DNA from: CAVUFH01 sp963740835
GTDB taxonomy: Bacteria > Actinomycetota > Acidimicrobiia > IMCC26256 > PALSA-610
Direction: 5' to 3'
Assembly (NCBI GenBank): GCA_963740835.1
Contig: CAVUFH010000003.1
Coordinates: 806,001 to 870,000 of the forward strand
Length of the DNA stretch: 64,000 bases
Below are positions 34,713 to 43,426 of this stretch, in pieces (position 1 is the stretch's first letter; the number at the start of each line of letters is the position of its first letter). The position numbers and the translations under genes are program-made. The notes below the pieces were generated by a model. That model was not told the origin of the DNA, did no database searches, and worked only from the letters and a program-made list of their open reading frames with translations.

Positions 34713-35525
34713 CCGACATCTTCGCGACCGACGTCGACGGGCTCGCGATCGAACTCGCGGGCGGTGTGTTGCGGTTGGAGCTCGATCGCCCGGAGAAACG
34801 CAACGCGCTCTCCGACTCGATGCTGGCCGGGCTCATCGACAATGTCGCCGCGGCCGGCACCGACGAGCGCGTCCGCGTGATCGTCCTCTCCGGGCGCGGC
34901 GACCACTTCTGCGGCGGCGCCGACATCGTCGCCCGAAACGCGGATCGCTCGGCGCGACCGCGTACCGGAAGCATCCAGCGCCGGCTCCCTGCACAAGCGC
35001 ACCGGTTGGTGCCGCTGCTGATGACCGTGCAGACACCCGTCGTGTGCGCGGTGCGCGGGTGGGCCGCCGGAATCGGGTTCCAGCTCGCGCTCGCCGCCGA
35101 CTTCACCATCGCCGCGAGCGACGCCACGTTCTGGGAGCCGTTCACCGAACGCGGCTTCACCCCCGACAGCGGCGCCACTTGGTTGCTCCCCGCGCGGGTC
35201 GGCGTGACGCGTGCGCGTCGAGCTCCTGTTGCTCGGCCGTCAGCTCGGAGGCGACGACGCTGCGGCCTGGGGCGCGATTCATCGCGCGGTTCCGGCGGCC
35301 ACGCTCGACGGTGAGGTCGACGAGCTGGTGCAGCTCCTCGCGCAAGGGCCGACCGTCGCGCTCGGTCTGTCGAAGTGGTTGCTGCACCAGGGCACTGAGG
35401 TCTCACTGCAACAGCAGCTTGCCAACGAAGCATTCGCGCTCGAGCTCTCGTCCCGCACCGACGACTTCCGTGAAGGCCTCGCCGCGTTCAGGGATCGCCG
35501 GCCGCCTACCTTCGAAGGCCGGTGA
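34709..35525 (+). CDS. Enoyl-CoA hydratase/isomerase (frameshifted)
   Basis: A crotonase-family enzyme: LRLELDRPEKRNALSDSMLAGLIDNVAAAG, the oxyanion-hole segment VIVLSGRGDHFCGGADI, and VCAVRGWAAGIGFQLALAADFTIAASDATFWEPFTERGFTPDSGATWLLPARVGVTRAR. At about 35218 one surplus base shifts the frame, and ELLLLGRQLGGDDAAAWGAIHRAVPAATLD resumes in the next frame up to TGA 35525. Joined length is about 272 residues, normal for the family. The ERGFTPDSG segment keeps the acidic residue region that is changed in the two downstream paralogues. It overlaps both neighbours by four bases. Confidence 0.8.
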
Positions 35526-36787
35526 GTGTGGACACGGCCGTACAGCTTCTGGTGGTGCCGGCCACGCCGGTGCACGAGGTCGTCGACGCAGTACGCGCGT
35601 GGATCGACGCGAACGTGCCGCGCGCGTGGATCGACGCGGGCCATTCCGGCGGCGCCGACGCGATCCGCGCGGTGCGGACGCGCGCGGCCTACGAGGACTG
35701 GTACCCCGTGTTCGCGGCGTCCGGATTGGTGGTGCCCACATGGCCGGTCGCGTACGGCGGGCTCGATCTCGCACCGGCGACCGCGCGCGCGGTCGAGGCC
35801 GAGCTGCGGCCGTTCAACCTGGGCCGGCTCAACCCGCTCGGGCTCAACCTGGCCGCGCCCGCGCTGTTCGCGCACGGTACCGAAGCGCAACGATTGCGCT
35901 ACCTGCCGCCGATCGTGGGCAACCGAGAGATCTGGTGTCAGCTGTTCAGCGAGCCGGGCGCCGGCTCCGATCTCGCGTCGCTGGCGACGCGCGCCGAACG
36001 GGATGGCGATCGCTGGATCATCACCGGTCAGAAGGTGTGGACGACGTGGGCGCACCTCGCCGGCTTCGGTGTGCTGCTCGCGCGCACTGACCCCGACGTT
36101 CCCAAGCGGCACGGCATCACCTACTTCCTGCTCGACTTGCACCAGGCGGGCGTCGATGTTCGCCCACTGCGGCACATCACGGGCGAGGTCGACTTCAACG
36201 AGGTGTTCCTCGATCACGCCGTCGTCCCCGACGACATGCGGGTCGGTGCGATCGGCGAGGGCTGGAAGGTCGCCAACGCGACGCTCTCCGGTGAACGGCA
36301 GATGGTGTCGGGTGCCGGTTCGGGCGGCGTGGACCGCATCGGCGGTCGCGGGGCGGATCACGTGATCGCGCTCGCGGGCGCCCGCGGCCTCGGCGGCGAC
36401 CCGCTCGTCCGACAGGAGCTCACGCGCCTCTACTCGGAGGAGCGCATCCGGGACTGGACGAATCAGCGCGTGCGCGCGCAGGTGAAGGCGGGTCGTTCGC
36501 CCGGGCCGGAAAGCTCGGTCGGCAAGGTTCACCAAGGCGGCCTCAACCAGCGCGTGCAGCTCCTCGCCGTCGACCTGCTCGGCGCGGACGCGCTCGCCTG
36601 GGAACCGAGCGACCGTGACGCGTCGCTCCCGCCTGAGGTGCGCGGCATGTTGCGGAGCCGCGCCAACACGATCGAAGGCGGCACCACCGAGGTGAACAAG
36701 AACATCCTCGGTGAGCGGGTGCTCGGGCTCCCGCGGGAGCCCGATCCGTACCAGCGAGCGCCATGGCGCGAGATCCCGCGCAGCTGA
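35522..36787 (+). CDS. Acyl-CoA dehydrogenase
   Basis: A 421-residue flavoprotein. The N-terminal helical domain is followed by the beta-barrel motifs WCQLFSEPGAGSDLASLATRAERDGDRWIITGQKVWTTWAHLAGFGVLLART, which contact FAD and substrate, and the C-terminal helices with RSRANTIEGGTTEVNKNILGERVLGLPRE, the usual FAD-contact end. It oxidises an acyl-CoA to the enoyl-CoA, passing electrons to ETF. The form with about 400 residues and this ending is typical of FadE enzymes of sterol side-chain and aromatic-acid pathways. GTG 35522 overlaps the upstream stop by four bases; two GTGs (35522, 35528) are possible starts. Confidence 0.92.
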   Translation: MSVDTAVQLLVVPATPVHEVVDAVRAWIDANVPRAWIDAGHSGGADAIRAVRTRAAYEDWYPVFAASGLVVPTWPVAYGGLDLAPATARAVEAELRPFNLGRLNPLGLNLAAPALFAHGTEAQRLRYLPPIVGNREIWCQLFSEPGAGSDLASLATRAERDGDRWIITGQKVWTTWAHLAGFGVLLARTDPDVPKRHGITYFLLDLHQAGVDVRPLRHITGEVDFNEVFLDHAVVPDDMRVGAIGEGWKVANATLSGERQMVSGAGSGGVDRIGGRGADHVIALAGARGLGGDPLVRQELTRLYSEERIRDWTNQRVRAQVKAGRSPGPESSVGKVHQGGLNQRVQLLAVDLLGADALAWEPSDRDASLPPEVRGMLRSRANTIEGGTTEVNKNILGERVLGLPREPDPYQRAPWREIPRS

Positions 36788-36793
36788 CCGGCG

Positions 36794-37585
36794 ATGGCCT
36801 ACGAAACGCTGCGCGTCGATCGAAGGGGTCCGGTCGGCTGGCTGATGTTCGACCGCCCCGACGCCGGCAACGCGATGGACGCGCGCATGATGACCGAGCT
36901 GGAGACCGCGTGGCGCGAGCTGGCCGACGATCCTGCGGTTCGCGTGATCGTCAACACCGGCGAGGGCCGCGCGTTCCAGACCGGTCTCGATGTCGCGCAG
37001 CTCGGGGCGGACCCGGAAGCGCTTCGCGAGCAGTCGCGTCGCACGCGTGACTTCGCGTTGCGCCTCACCGCTTGGCACAACGAGGTGTGGAAGCCGGTGA
37101 TCGCGGCCGTCAACGGTGTCTGCGCGGGTGGCGGCCTGCACTTCGTCGCTGATGCCGACATCGTCATCGTGAGCGAGACGGCCACCTTCCTCGATCCGCA
37201 CGTCTCGATCGGGCAGGTGAGCGCGTACGAGACGATCGCACTGACGAAGAAGTCGCCGATGGAAGCGGTCCTGCGCATGGCCCTGACGGGAACGCGCGAA
37301 CGCATGACCGCCGCGCGGGCGTACGCACTCGGGATCTGTTCGCAGGTGGTTCCGCCCGAACAACTTCGCGCCGAGGCCCAGGCGCTCGCCGAAAAGATCG
37401 CGCAGAACTCGCCGGCCGCGATGGCTGCGACCAAGCGCGCACTGTGGGGTGCGCTCGAGGCCGGTCTCACCGAGGCGTCCCGTGCCGGCGCGGCGGAGCT
37501 CGTGTCGATGTGGGGTCACCCCGACCAGGAAGAAGGGCCGCGCGCCTTTGCGCAGAAGCGGGATGCGGAGTGGGAGATCGCTTGA
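36794..37585 (+). CDS. Enoyl-CoA hydratase/isomerase-family protein, paralogue 1
   Basis: A 263-residue crotonase: VGWLMFDRPDAGNAMDARMMTELETAWRELADD, oxyanion loop VIVNTGEGRAFQTGLDV, PVIAAVNGVCAGGGLHFVADADIVIVSETATFLDPHVSIGQ and the C-terminal WGHPDQEEGPRAFAQKRDAEW. The loop where hydratases carry the second catalytic glutamate reads DPHVSIGQVSAYET, so simple hydration is doubtful. It is closely similar over its whole length to the next gene, pointing to a tandem duplication. It starts six bases after the dehydrogenase stop and overlaps the next ATG by one base. Confidence 0.88.
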   Translation: MAYETLRVDRRGPVGWLMFDRPDAGNAMDARMMTELETAWRELADDPAVRVIVNTGEGRAFQTGLDVAQLGADPEALREQSRRTRDFALRLTAWHNEVWKPVIAAVNGVCAGGGLHFVADADIVIVSETATFLDPHVSIGQVSAYETIALTKKSPMEAVLRMALTGTRERMTAARAYALGICSQVVPPEQLRAEAQALAEKIAQNSPAAMAATKRALWGALEAGLTEASRAGAAELVSMWGHPDQEEGPRAFAQKRDAEWEIA

Positions 37586-38397
37586 TGACATATCCGGCGC
37601 TCGAGACGCTGAAGCTGGAGCGAGTCGGCCCGGTTGGTTGGCTGATCAACAACCGGCCCGAGCAGCTGAACGCGATGAGCTCGTTGATGCGCGACGAGTT
37701 CGAGGTCGCGTGGAAGACCCTCGACGCCGACCCCGAAGTTCGGGTGATCGTGCACACCGGTGCAGGGCGCGCGTTCCAGACCGGTGTCGACGTCACCGAG
37801 CTCGCCACCGACGGCCAGGGGATGGAGCGTTACCGCGAGTCCGTCGAGCAGTGGACCCTCCGCTTCACCGCATGGCAGAACAAGGTGTGGAAGCCGGTGA
37901 TCACCGCGGTGAACGGCATCTGCGCGGGCGGGGCGTTCCACTGGATCGCGGACGCCGACATCGTCATCGCAAGCAGCAACGCGGCGTTCTTCGACCCGCA
38001 CGTTTCGGTCGGTCAGGTCGTGTCGATCGAGGCGATCGGCCTGATGAAGAAGATGCCGGTGGAGGCCGTGATGCGTATGGCGTTCGTCGGTCGCTACGAA
38101 CGCATGACCGCACAACGCGCGTACGAGCTGGGCATGATCAGCGAGGTGGTCGACCCACCCGAGCGCCTGCGCGAGGTTGCGCAGGAGCTGGCCGAGAAGA
38201 TCGCCAAGAACTCACCCGCGGCGATGGCGGCCACGAAACGCGCGCTCGTGGGCGCGATGGAGCACGGGCTCACCGAAGCCTGCCGCGCCGGAGCGAAGGA
38301 GCTGGTGTCGATGTGGGGTCACCCGGACCAGGAAGAGGGACCGCGCGCGTTCGCGGAGAAGCGCGACGCGCGCTGGGAGCCGCTCACTCGTGACTGA
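37585..38397 (+). CDS. Enoyl-CoA hydratase/isomerase-family protein, paralogue 2
   Basis: A 270-residue crotonase, the partner of the preceding gene: VGWLINNRPEQLNAMSSLMRDEFEVAWKTLDADPEVRVIVHTGAGRAFQTGVDV, PVITAVNGICAGGAFHWIADADIVIASSNAAFFDPHVSVGQ and the same WGHPDQEEGPRAFAEKRDARWE end. DPHVSVGQ again replaces the usual glutamate region. Shared stretches such as AEKIAKNSPAAMAATKRAL show recent duplication; the two may form a mixed oligomer or serve neighbouring steps. ATG 37585 shares its A with the upstream TGA. Confidence 0.88.
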   Translation: MTYPALETLKLERVGPVGWLINNRPEQLNAMSSLMRDEFEVAWKTLDADPEVRVIVHTGAGRAFQTGVDVTELATDGQGMERYRESVEQWTLRFTAWQNKVWKPVITAVNGICAGGAFHWIADADIVIASSNAAFFDPHVSVGQVVSIEAIGLMKKMPVEAVMRMAFVGRYERMTAQRAYELGMISEVVDPPERLREVAQELAEKIAKNSPAAMAATKRALVGAMEHGLTEACRAGAKELVSMWGHPDQEEGPRAFAEKRDARWEPLTRD

Positions 38398-39085
38398 TCC
38401 CGTCACGATCGGCTCCGCCGTGGTCGCGTACATCGAGCCCGCGGCGGGCGAGGCCGCTGCGTTCAACGCGTGGTACGAACGGGACCACTTCTATGCCGCC
38501 GCGATGGCGGGGCCGGGGATGTACGCAGGCGCGCGCTGGGTCGCCACGCGCGCGTGCAAGGATGCCCGGCTCCCGGGTCGGCTCTTCGGTGATCCGGCGC
38601 GGGGCTCGTATCTCGCGACGTATTGGCTGCTGACAGGAATGCAGGAGGAGTGGGACGACTGGGCCGTGCGCGCGTACGCGGCCACGCCACCGGAGCGGCT
38701 CTTCGCGGGCCGGGAGCACATGCACACCGCGGTCTACGGGTGCGACTGGGACGTGCGCGCGGACGGCGCGCCACCGCCCGCGACCGCGCTCGACCACGGC
38801 TTCGCCGGAGTGATCGCAGTGGCGACGACCGGCGACGCGCACGAGTGGGTGGACGCCCTCGTCGGCCCGGACCTGCCGCTGGCGGTCGGCTTCGATCCCC
38901 AGCGCGTGATCATGTCGAGTGCGAATCCCGAACCACACACGTTGGTGCTCGCCTTCTGCACCGGCGACTCCCTGGGCGTCTGGCCGCGCATCGCGCCGGT
39001 GCTCGCGAACCGGACCGATATCGGGTTCGCGAGCCCGTTCCTCCGCACGATCCCGGGAACCGACACGTACGTCGACGAGCTGTGA
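38390..39085 (+). CDS. Unknown protein, probable dimeric alpha/beta-barrel (EthD-like) pair
   Basis: A 231-residue protein starting at GTG 38390, overlapping the upstream gene by eight bases. The sequence reads as two ferredoxin-like halves: VAYIEPAAGEAAAFNAWYERDHFYAAAMAGPGMYAGARWVATRA and GVIAVATTGDAHEWVDALVGPDLPLAVGFDPQRVIMS. The AFNAWYERDHFYAAA phrase resembles EthD and related proteins, in which a conserved H/WY pocket binds a hydrophobic substrate. There is no catalytic motif I can name. Its place inside the acyl-CoA operon suggests a substrate-binding or decarboxylation role. Confidence 0.7.
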   Translation: MTDPVTIGSAVVAYIEPAAGEAAAFNAWYERDHFYAAAMAGPGMYAGARWVATRACKDARLPGRLFGDPARGSYLATYWLLTGMQEEWDDWAVRAYAATPPERLFAGREHMHTAVYGCDWDVRADGAPPPATALDHGFAGVIAVATTGDAHEWVDALVGPDLPLAVGFDPQRVIMSSANPEPHTLVLAFCTGDSLGVWPRIAPVLANRTDIGFASPFLRTIPGTDTYVDEL

Positions 39086-39113
39086 GCGCTCCCGTCTATA
39101 GGATCGCCGCCCG

Positions 39114-39851
39114 GTGAACACGAAGGTCTACATCCACGAATTCATCGACATCATCGGGCACAACCGCGCCAAGTACATGCACCACATGACCGCGAACTGG
39201 GTGCCGACCGCGATCGCCGAACGCAACATGCAGTGCTTCGGCGTGTGGGCGACGGTCGGTTCCACCGGGCGCTGGCCCGAAGTCGTCAACATGTGGGAGC
39301 TCGAAGGCTGGGACGGGCTCGCCGACAACTTCGCGCACGAGCTCCAAGGTTCCGGGTTGCAGGACCCCGCGCTCGCCGAGTGGTGGGCCGCGGCCGCGCA
39401 ATTGCGGCGCGGTGGGTTCGATCGCATCGTCGTCCCGATGCCGTGGAGCCCGACGATCGACGACTTGGTCCGCGACGGCGTGCGCGGCGACGCCTACGCG
39501 CACGAACTGGTGACGATGCCGGTCGGCACGGTCGGCCGGTTCCTCGAAGCGATCGAAGAGGTCGGGATCGCGACGATGGAGGGGCTCGGCATGCGCCTCG
39601 TCGGCGCGTTCCGGGTGGCGATGCGCAACGACACCGAGGCCGTCGTGATCTGGGCGCTCCTTGACTGGCAGACGTGGGCGCGCTACGAGCAAGCGTGGGA
39701 CGGCCCCGCGCTCGCACCGTGGCGGGCGAGGCTCATCGCACTCGGTGCCGACATCCAACGCACGCTGCTCGTCGACGCCCCACTTGCGCCGCTACGTCTC
39801 GGCCGGCAGCCCGGAGTGGAAGATCGCCGCCCGCTGTCCGAGATCTCGTGA
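39114..39851 (+). CDS. NIPSNAP/dimeric alpha-beta barrel-like protein
   Basis: A 245-residue protein from GTG 39114. Two repeats of a ferredoxin-like fold are suggested by MNTKVYIHEFIDIIGHNRAKYMHHMTANWVPTAIAERNMQCFGVWATVGSTGRWPEVVNMWELEGWDGLADNF and YAHELVTMPVGTVGRFLEAIEEVGIATMEGLGMRLVGAFRVAMRNDTEAVVIWALLDW. The first half is typical of NIPSNAP-like proteins, whose role is poorly known. It ends with the GTGA overlap of the downstream ligase. It is probably a pathway-specific accessory to the acyl-CoA cluster. Confidence 0.72.
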   Translation: MNTKVYIHEFIDIIGHNRAKYMHHMTANWVPTAIAERNMQCFGVWATVGSTGRWPEVVNMWELEGWDGLADNFAHELQGSGLQDPALAEWWAAAAQLRRGGFDRIVVPMPWSPTIDDLVRDGVRGDAYAHELVTMPVGTVGRFLEAIEEVGIATMEGLGMRLVGAFRVAMRNDTEAVVIWALLDWQTWARYEQAWDGPALAPWRARLIALGADIQRTLLVDAPLAPLRLGRQPGVEDRRPLSEIS

Positions 39852-41311
39852 GCTCGCTGGCCGACCTGCTCGACGGCGCCGATGACGAGGTTGTTGCGTA
39901 CGCCGGGGACGAGCGGGCGACGCGCGCCGATCTCCACGACCTCGCGGCGCGCCTCGCCGCCAGCCTGCGCGCGGCCGGCCTCAGCGGCCGCGCCGTGGGT
40001 GTGCTGCTCCCGAACGTCCCCGCGACGATCGCCGCGTGGTTCGGCGTGTGGAATGTCGGCAGCACGTTCGTCCCGCTCAACCCGCGTGTGCCGGCGGCCG
40101 AGCTCGCGCGATCCGTCGCGACGACCGGGGTCGCCGCCGTCGTCACCACCGCCGACCTCGCCGGCAGCATCTCGGGCGACGCGATCGCGGTGCCGGGCAC
40201 GCCGTACCACGTCATCAGGCTCGACCCGGCGGAGCCCCGCGCGGTCACGCCCGAGCAGGCGATCGTCCAATTCACGTCCGGCACCACCGGTGTGCCGAAG
40301 GCGGTCGTGCTCCGGCACGACACAGTGGGTGAGATCCTCGACAGCGTCATCGCGTCGCTGCGCGGGACGCGCCCGGATGGTGCGCCCCATGACCAAGTGC
40401 GCATGCCGAACCTCGTGCCGATGTCGCTCGCGCTCTGGGCCGGCATCTACCAAGTGCTGTTCGCGTTCCGCATCGGCGCGCCCGTCGTCCTCATGGCGCA
40501 GTTCGAGCCGCGCGAGTTCGCGCGTCTCGTGCAGGAGCACGGCATCAAGTCGTCGGTACTGCCGCCGGCCGCGCTCGTGATGCTCACCAACGACGACCGC
40601 GTGATCACGCTCGCGCCGCTGCGCTACGTCCGCAGCGTGTCCGCGCCGCTGTCGCCCGCGCACGCCCGCGCCTTCCACGCGCGGTTCGGTGTCGCGATCC
40701 TCAACGGCTACGGCCAGACCGAGCTCGGCGGCGAAGCGGTGGGCTGGAGCGCGGCCGAGTGGAAGGAGTTCGGCCCCGCGAAGCTCGGCGCGGCCGGCCG
40801 GCCGCACCAGGGCTTCCAGCTGCGGACGAGGACCGACACCGGAGCCATCGGCGACACCGACGTGGTCGGCGAGCTCGAGATCCGCTCCGACGCGGGGCTC
40901 CCGGCCGACATCGTCGCCGCGGCCGACCGTGTCACCGCCGACGGCTGGCTGCGCACCGGCGACCTCGCGCGCATCGACGCCGACGGCTTCGTGTGGATCG
41001 AGGGTCGCGTCAGCGCCATGATCAATCGCGGCGGTCTGAAGGTCTTCCCCGACGAAGTCGAGGAACGCATCCGCGCACTCGACGGGGTCGAAGATGCCGC
41101 AATCGCCGGTGTCGCCGATGACCGGCTCGGCGAAGTCCCGTGGGCGTTCGTCGTCGGCCGCACCACACTCGACGAACTGCAGGCGTGGTGCCGCGCGACG
41201 CTCGCGCCGTACAAGGTCCCGGCCGGGCTCACGTTGGTCGACGCGCTCCCGCGCAACGAGATGGGCAAGGTGCTCCGCCAGGACCTCGTCCCGCTGGCCC
41301 GCGTCAGCTGA
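39848..41311 (+). CDS. ANL-superfamily acyl-CoA ligase
   Basis: A 487-residue AMP-forming ligase, GTG 39848 overlapping the upstream TGA by four bases. It has AIVQFTSGTTGVPKAVVLRHD, GYGQTELGGEAVGWS, WLRTGDLARIDADGFVWIEGRVSAMINRGGLKVFPDEVEERI and the catalytic lysine in ALPRNEMGKVLRQDL. It is shorter than FadD-type ligases and has an abbreviated N-terminus. It ends the plus-strand acyl-CoA block, so it likely activates the substrate acid of that pathway; the opposite-strand ligase could act on a later intermediate. Confidence 0.88.
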   Translation: MSSLADLLDGADDEVVAYAGDERATRADLHDLAARLAASLRAAGLSGRAVGVLLPNVPATIAAWFGVWNVGSTFVPLNPRVPAAELARSVATTGVAAVVTTADLAGSISGDAIAVPGTPYHVIRLDPAEPRAVTPEQAIVQFTSGTTGVPKAVVLRHDTVGEILDSVIASLRGTRPDGAPHDQVRMPNLVPMSLALWAGIYQVLFAFRIGAPVVLMAQFEPREFARLVQEHGIKSSVLPPAALVMLTNDDRVITLAPLRYVRSVSAPLSPAHARAFHARFGVAILNGYGQTELGGEAVGWSAAEWKEFGPAKLGAAGRPHQGFQLRTRTDTGAIGDTDVVGELEIRSDAGLPADIVAAADRVTADGWLRTGDLARIDADGFVWIEGRVSAMINRGGLKVFPDEVEERIRALDGVEDAAIAGVADDRLGEVPWAFVVGRTTLDELQAWCRATLAPYKVPAGLTLVDALPRNEMGKVLRQDLVPLARVS

Positions 41312-41317
41312 GGACTA

Positions 41318-41554
41318 CTATTGCCAGTCGTCGGCGAGGTCGCGCTGGATCGATGCAACCAATCCCATCAGCGCGCCGAGCAACTCCTCCGACGACAGCG
41401 CGTCGCCGCCGCTCCGGCTCGCCCACTGGACGTCACCGTCGCTGTCGCGGAGCTTGACCAAGCTGAAGATCGACACGACGGTGTCGCCGGCTTCGATCGC
41501 GGGCGTGGTGAAGCCTTCGACGAGCGTGCGGTACGGAACTGCTTCATCGGCCAT
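41318..41554 (-). CDS. Small protein of unknown function
   Basis: A 78-residue open frame from ATG 41554 encoding MADEAVPYRTLVEGFTTPAIEAGDTVVSIFSLVKLRDSDGDVQW...LLGALMGLVASIQRDLADDWQ. It has an acidic composition, a plausible beta-strand pair (TVVSIFSLVKLRDSDGDVQW) and a C-terminal helix, and no signal peptide. I recognise no family. Sensible amino-acid composition and a stop seven bases from the convergent ligase make it a likely real gene. A decayed gene lies upstream. Confidence 0.55.
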   Translation of the reverse strand: MADEAVPYRTLVEGFTTPAIEAGDTVVSIFSLVKLRDSDGDVQWASRSGGDALSSEELLGALMGLVASIQRDLADDWQ

Positions 41555-41559
41555 GCTGC

Positions 41560-41905
41560 CATCATCGCCGATGCAGCGTGCGCGCTACGGATGCCGGCCG
41601 CACTGAACGCGAGGAGCTTGGTCTGCTCGTCGGCGTCGTGCAGCACCGCGACCGCGCGCCGAAGTGCAAGGACTTGCGCATCAGCTCGTCCATCGGATCC
41701 CATGCACGTACAGCCCGAGCGGTGTCGTACTCGCGCGTCGCCGGGTCGGGGTCGTCGACCGCGGCCTGGATCGCGTCGCTCACGGCGTGCCACGCGGCGA
41801 AGGGTTGTCGTCGACCGAGGGGATGTCGGGCACCGCGGCGCCCGCTCGGTGAACCGGCCCGCGACCTTCTGGTAGCGCGCGGCGACCTCCGTCAGGGCGG
41901 ATGAG
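41560..41905 (-). pseudogene. Decayed TIGR03086/maleylpyruvate-isomerase-like gene
   Basis: Reading the minus strand across frames recovers pieces that fit one protein: LTEVAARYQKVAGRFTER, then VPDIPSVDDNP, FAAWHAVSDAIQAAVDDPDPATREYDT and, less certainly, MDELMRKSLHFGA and AVAVLHDADEQTKLLAFSAAGI. The first three match the mycothiol-dependent DinB/TIGR03086 family in order, but the stretch that should hold the metal histidine is missing and at least two frameshifts occur. This is too much damage for a sequencing slip, so I call it a pseudogene. The remaining 135 bases up to the WhiB-like gene show nothing I can name. Confidence 0.5.
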
Positions 41906-42040
41906 GATCACCGAGACGAATCGTCGGCGCCAAGAGCGATGGGCCGCCTCGGTCCAGCGCTGTGAATGACAGGAATGTCCGGATTACCAAGCGGCCGGGT
42001 CGGGAATGCCTGAGGCACCGGCACGGTTGAACCACTTCCT

Positions 42041-42328
42041 ATGGCTCTCTTTGACGCCATCCCCGAACGAACTGACTGGCAGGACGACGCCGAGTGTCGC
42101 GGCGCGGACACGACCGTGTTCTTCCCGGTATCGGAATCTGATGCCGGGCCCGCGCAGGCGATCTGCGCAACGTGTCCGGTCGCGGAAGCGTGCCTCGAGT
42201 ACGCGATCTCGACGCGTCAGCCCGATGGCGTGTGGGGTGGCTTGACCCCCACCGAACGGCACCGGCTCATCCGGCGCCGGCAGAAGGCCGCCCGCAAGGC
42301 GCGGGCTGCCGCTGACGCCGCCGCGTGA
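42041..42328 (+). CDS. WhiB-family iron-sulfur regulator
   Basis: A 95-residue Wbl protein. Four cysteines lie at 19, 42, 45 and 51 (ECRGADTTVFF; ICATCPVAEAC), the pattern that binds a [4Fe-4S] cluster, and the sigma-factor-binding turn GVWGG is at residues 63-67. The basic tail RLIRRRQKAARKARAAA would contact DNA. Such proteins bind region 4 of a sigma factor and sense O2, NO or redox state. It is convergent with the FliA/WhiG-type sigma gene, 37 bases away; which sigma it partners is unknown. Wbl proteins are restricted to actinobacteria and their phages. Confidence 0.95.
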   Translation: MALFDAIPERTDWQDDAECRGADTTVFFPVSESDAGPAQAICATCPVAEACLEYAISTRQPDGVWGGLTPTERHRLIRRRQKAARKARAAADAAA

Positions 42329-42365
42329 AGACCCGCGGGACCCCGCGCCGGACCTCCGCCGTTGC

Positions 42366-43256
42366 TCAGAATGAGCTCTTGCCGACGGACACCATGCCGA
42401 TGGCGGGCGTCGCGCGCTCGCGCAGGCGTGAGCGCGGGTCGGACCTGGCCGCAACTGCCTCGAAGTAGGCCGCCTTCCGGCGCGCCACCCGCCCGTTGGG
42501 CCGAGCTTCGGGCTCGAGCGCTTCGGGGTCGAGCTGCGAGTTGATGCCGTCGCGCAGCAGCGCCATCGCTTCCGAACGAAGCTGCGAGATCCGCGATTCG
42601 GTGACGCCAAGCTCGTCGGCGATCTCCTGCATCGAGCGCTCCTCGTAGAAGTACGCGACGACGACGTGGCGCAGCCGCTCGGGAAGCGCCTCGATCGCGT
42701 CGACCAGGTACGCCTTGCGTTCCCGGTCGAGGAGCGTGTCTTCCGGTCCTGCGTCGCTGGTGGCGAGGAACGACTCGGCGTCGCCCTCGATCACGAGCGA
42801 GTCGTAGTTGAGGACGGTCGCGCGGTGGACGTCGTCCACCAGCTTGTGCACGGCCTCGGCTTCGACGCCGAGCTCGCGCGCGACCTCGTCCGGAGACGGT
42901 GGCCGGCCGAGCTTGTTTGTCAGTTCGTCGTTCGCGGCCTGCAGCCCGCGGGCCTTGGCACGTACCGAGCGGCTGGCCCAATCCCGTCCGCGCAGCTCGT
43001 CGAGGAGTGCGCCGCGGATGCGAGTCGAAGCGAAGCGGTCGAAGGCGATGCCGCGCTCGGCGTCGAACGACCTTGCCGCTTGTGCAAGGCCGAGCATGCC
43101 GGCCGACACGAGGTCGTTGCGGCTCACGTGGTTCGGAACTCGGTGCACGATCTCGGAAACCACGTACTGCACGAGAGCCAGGTGCTCCCGCACCAATTTG
43201 TCTTCGTACGTCGCCCGTTCAATATCGATCTGGGTGTTCAAGATGCCCCCCGTCAC
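42366..43256 (-). CDS. FliA/WhiG-type sigma-70 factor
   Basis: About 296 residues. Region 2: REHLALVQYVVSEIVHRVPNHVSRNDLVSAGMLGLAQAARSFDAERGIAFDRFASTRIRGALLDELRGRDWASRSVR; region 3: LGRPPSPDEVARELGVEAEAVHKLVDD; region 4: ALPERLRHVVVAYFYEERSMQEIADELGVTESRISQLRSEAM, with the HTH. The group includes sigma-28 FliA (flagella, chemotaxis) and WhiG (sporulation). A low-complexity tail of about 60 residues follows region 4. The start is uncertain: GTG 43256, TTG 43241 and TTG 43286 are in frame. FliW and CsrA downstream of the divergent LuxR-type gene argue for a flagellar role. Confidence 0.88.
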   Translation of the reverse strand: MTGGILNTQIDIERATYEDKLVREHLALVQYVVSEIVHRVPNHVSRNDLVSAGMLGLAQAARSFDAERGIAFDRFASTRIRGALLDELRGRDWASRSVRAKARGLQAANDELTNKLGRPPSPDEVARELGVEAEAVHKLVDDVHRATVLNYDSLVIEGDAESFLATSDAGPEDTLLDRERKAYLVDAIEALPERLRHVVVAYFYEERSMQEIADELGVTESRISQLRSEAMALLRDGINSQLDPEALEPEARPNGRVARRKAAYFEAVAARSDPRSRLRERATPAIGMVSVGKSSF

Positions 43257-43426
43257 CCGAAGCGCCTGCTGCCCGAGGCGTTGCAAAGGTTTCGGCCGCA
43301 GCCACCCTCGGCCTTGATCATCCCCGGGGTGGAATTGCCTGGCCGCGCAGGGTGAACCGCCTGGTCCGGGATGCGAGTACGCTGCCTACGGCCCGATTCC
43401 CGACCCGATTCGGAGGGCAGCCGGTC

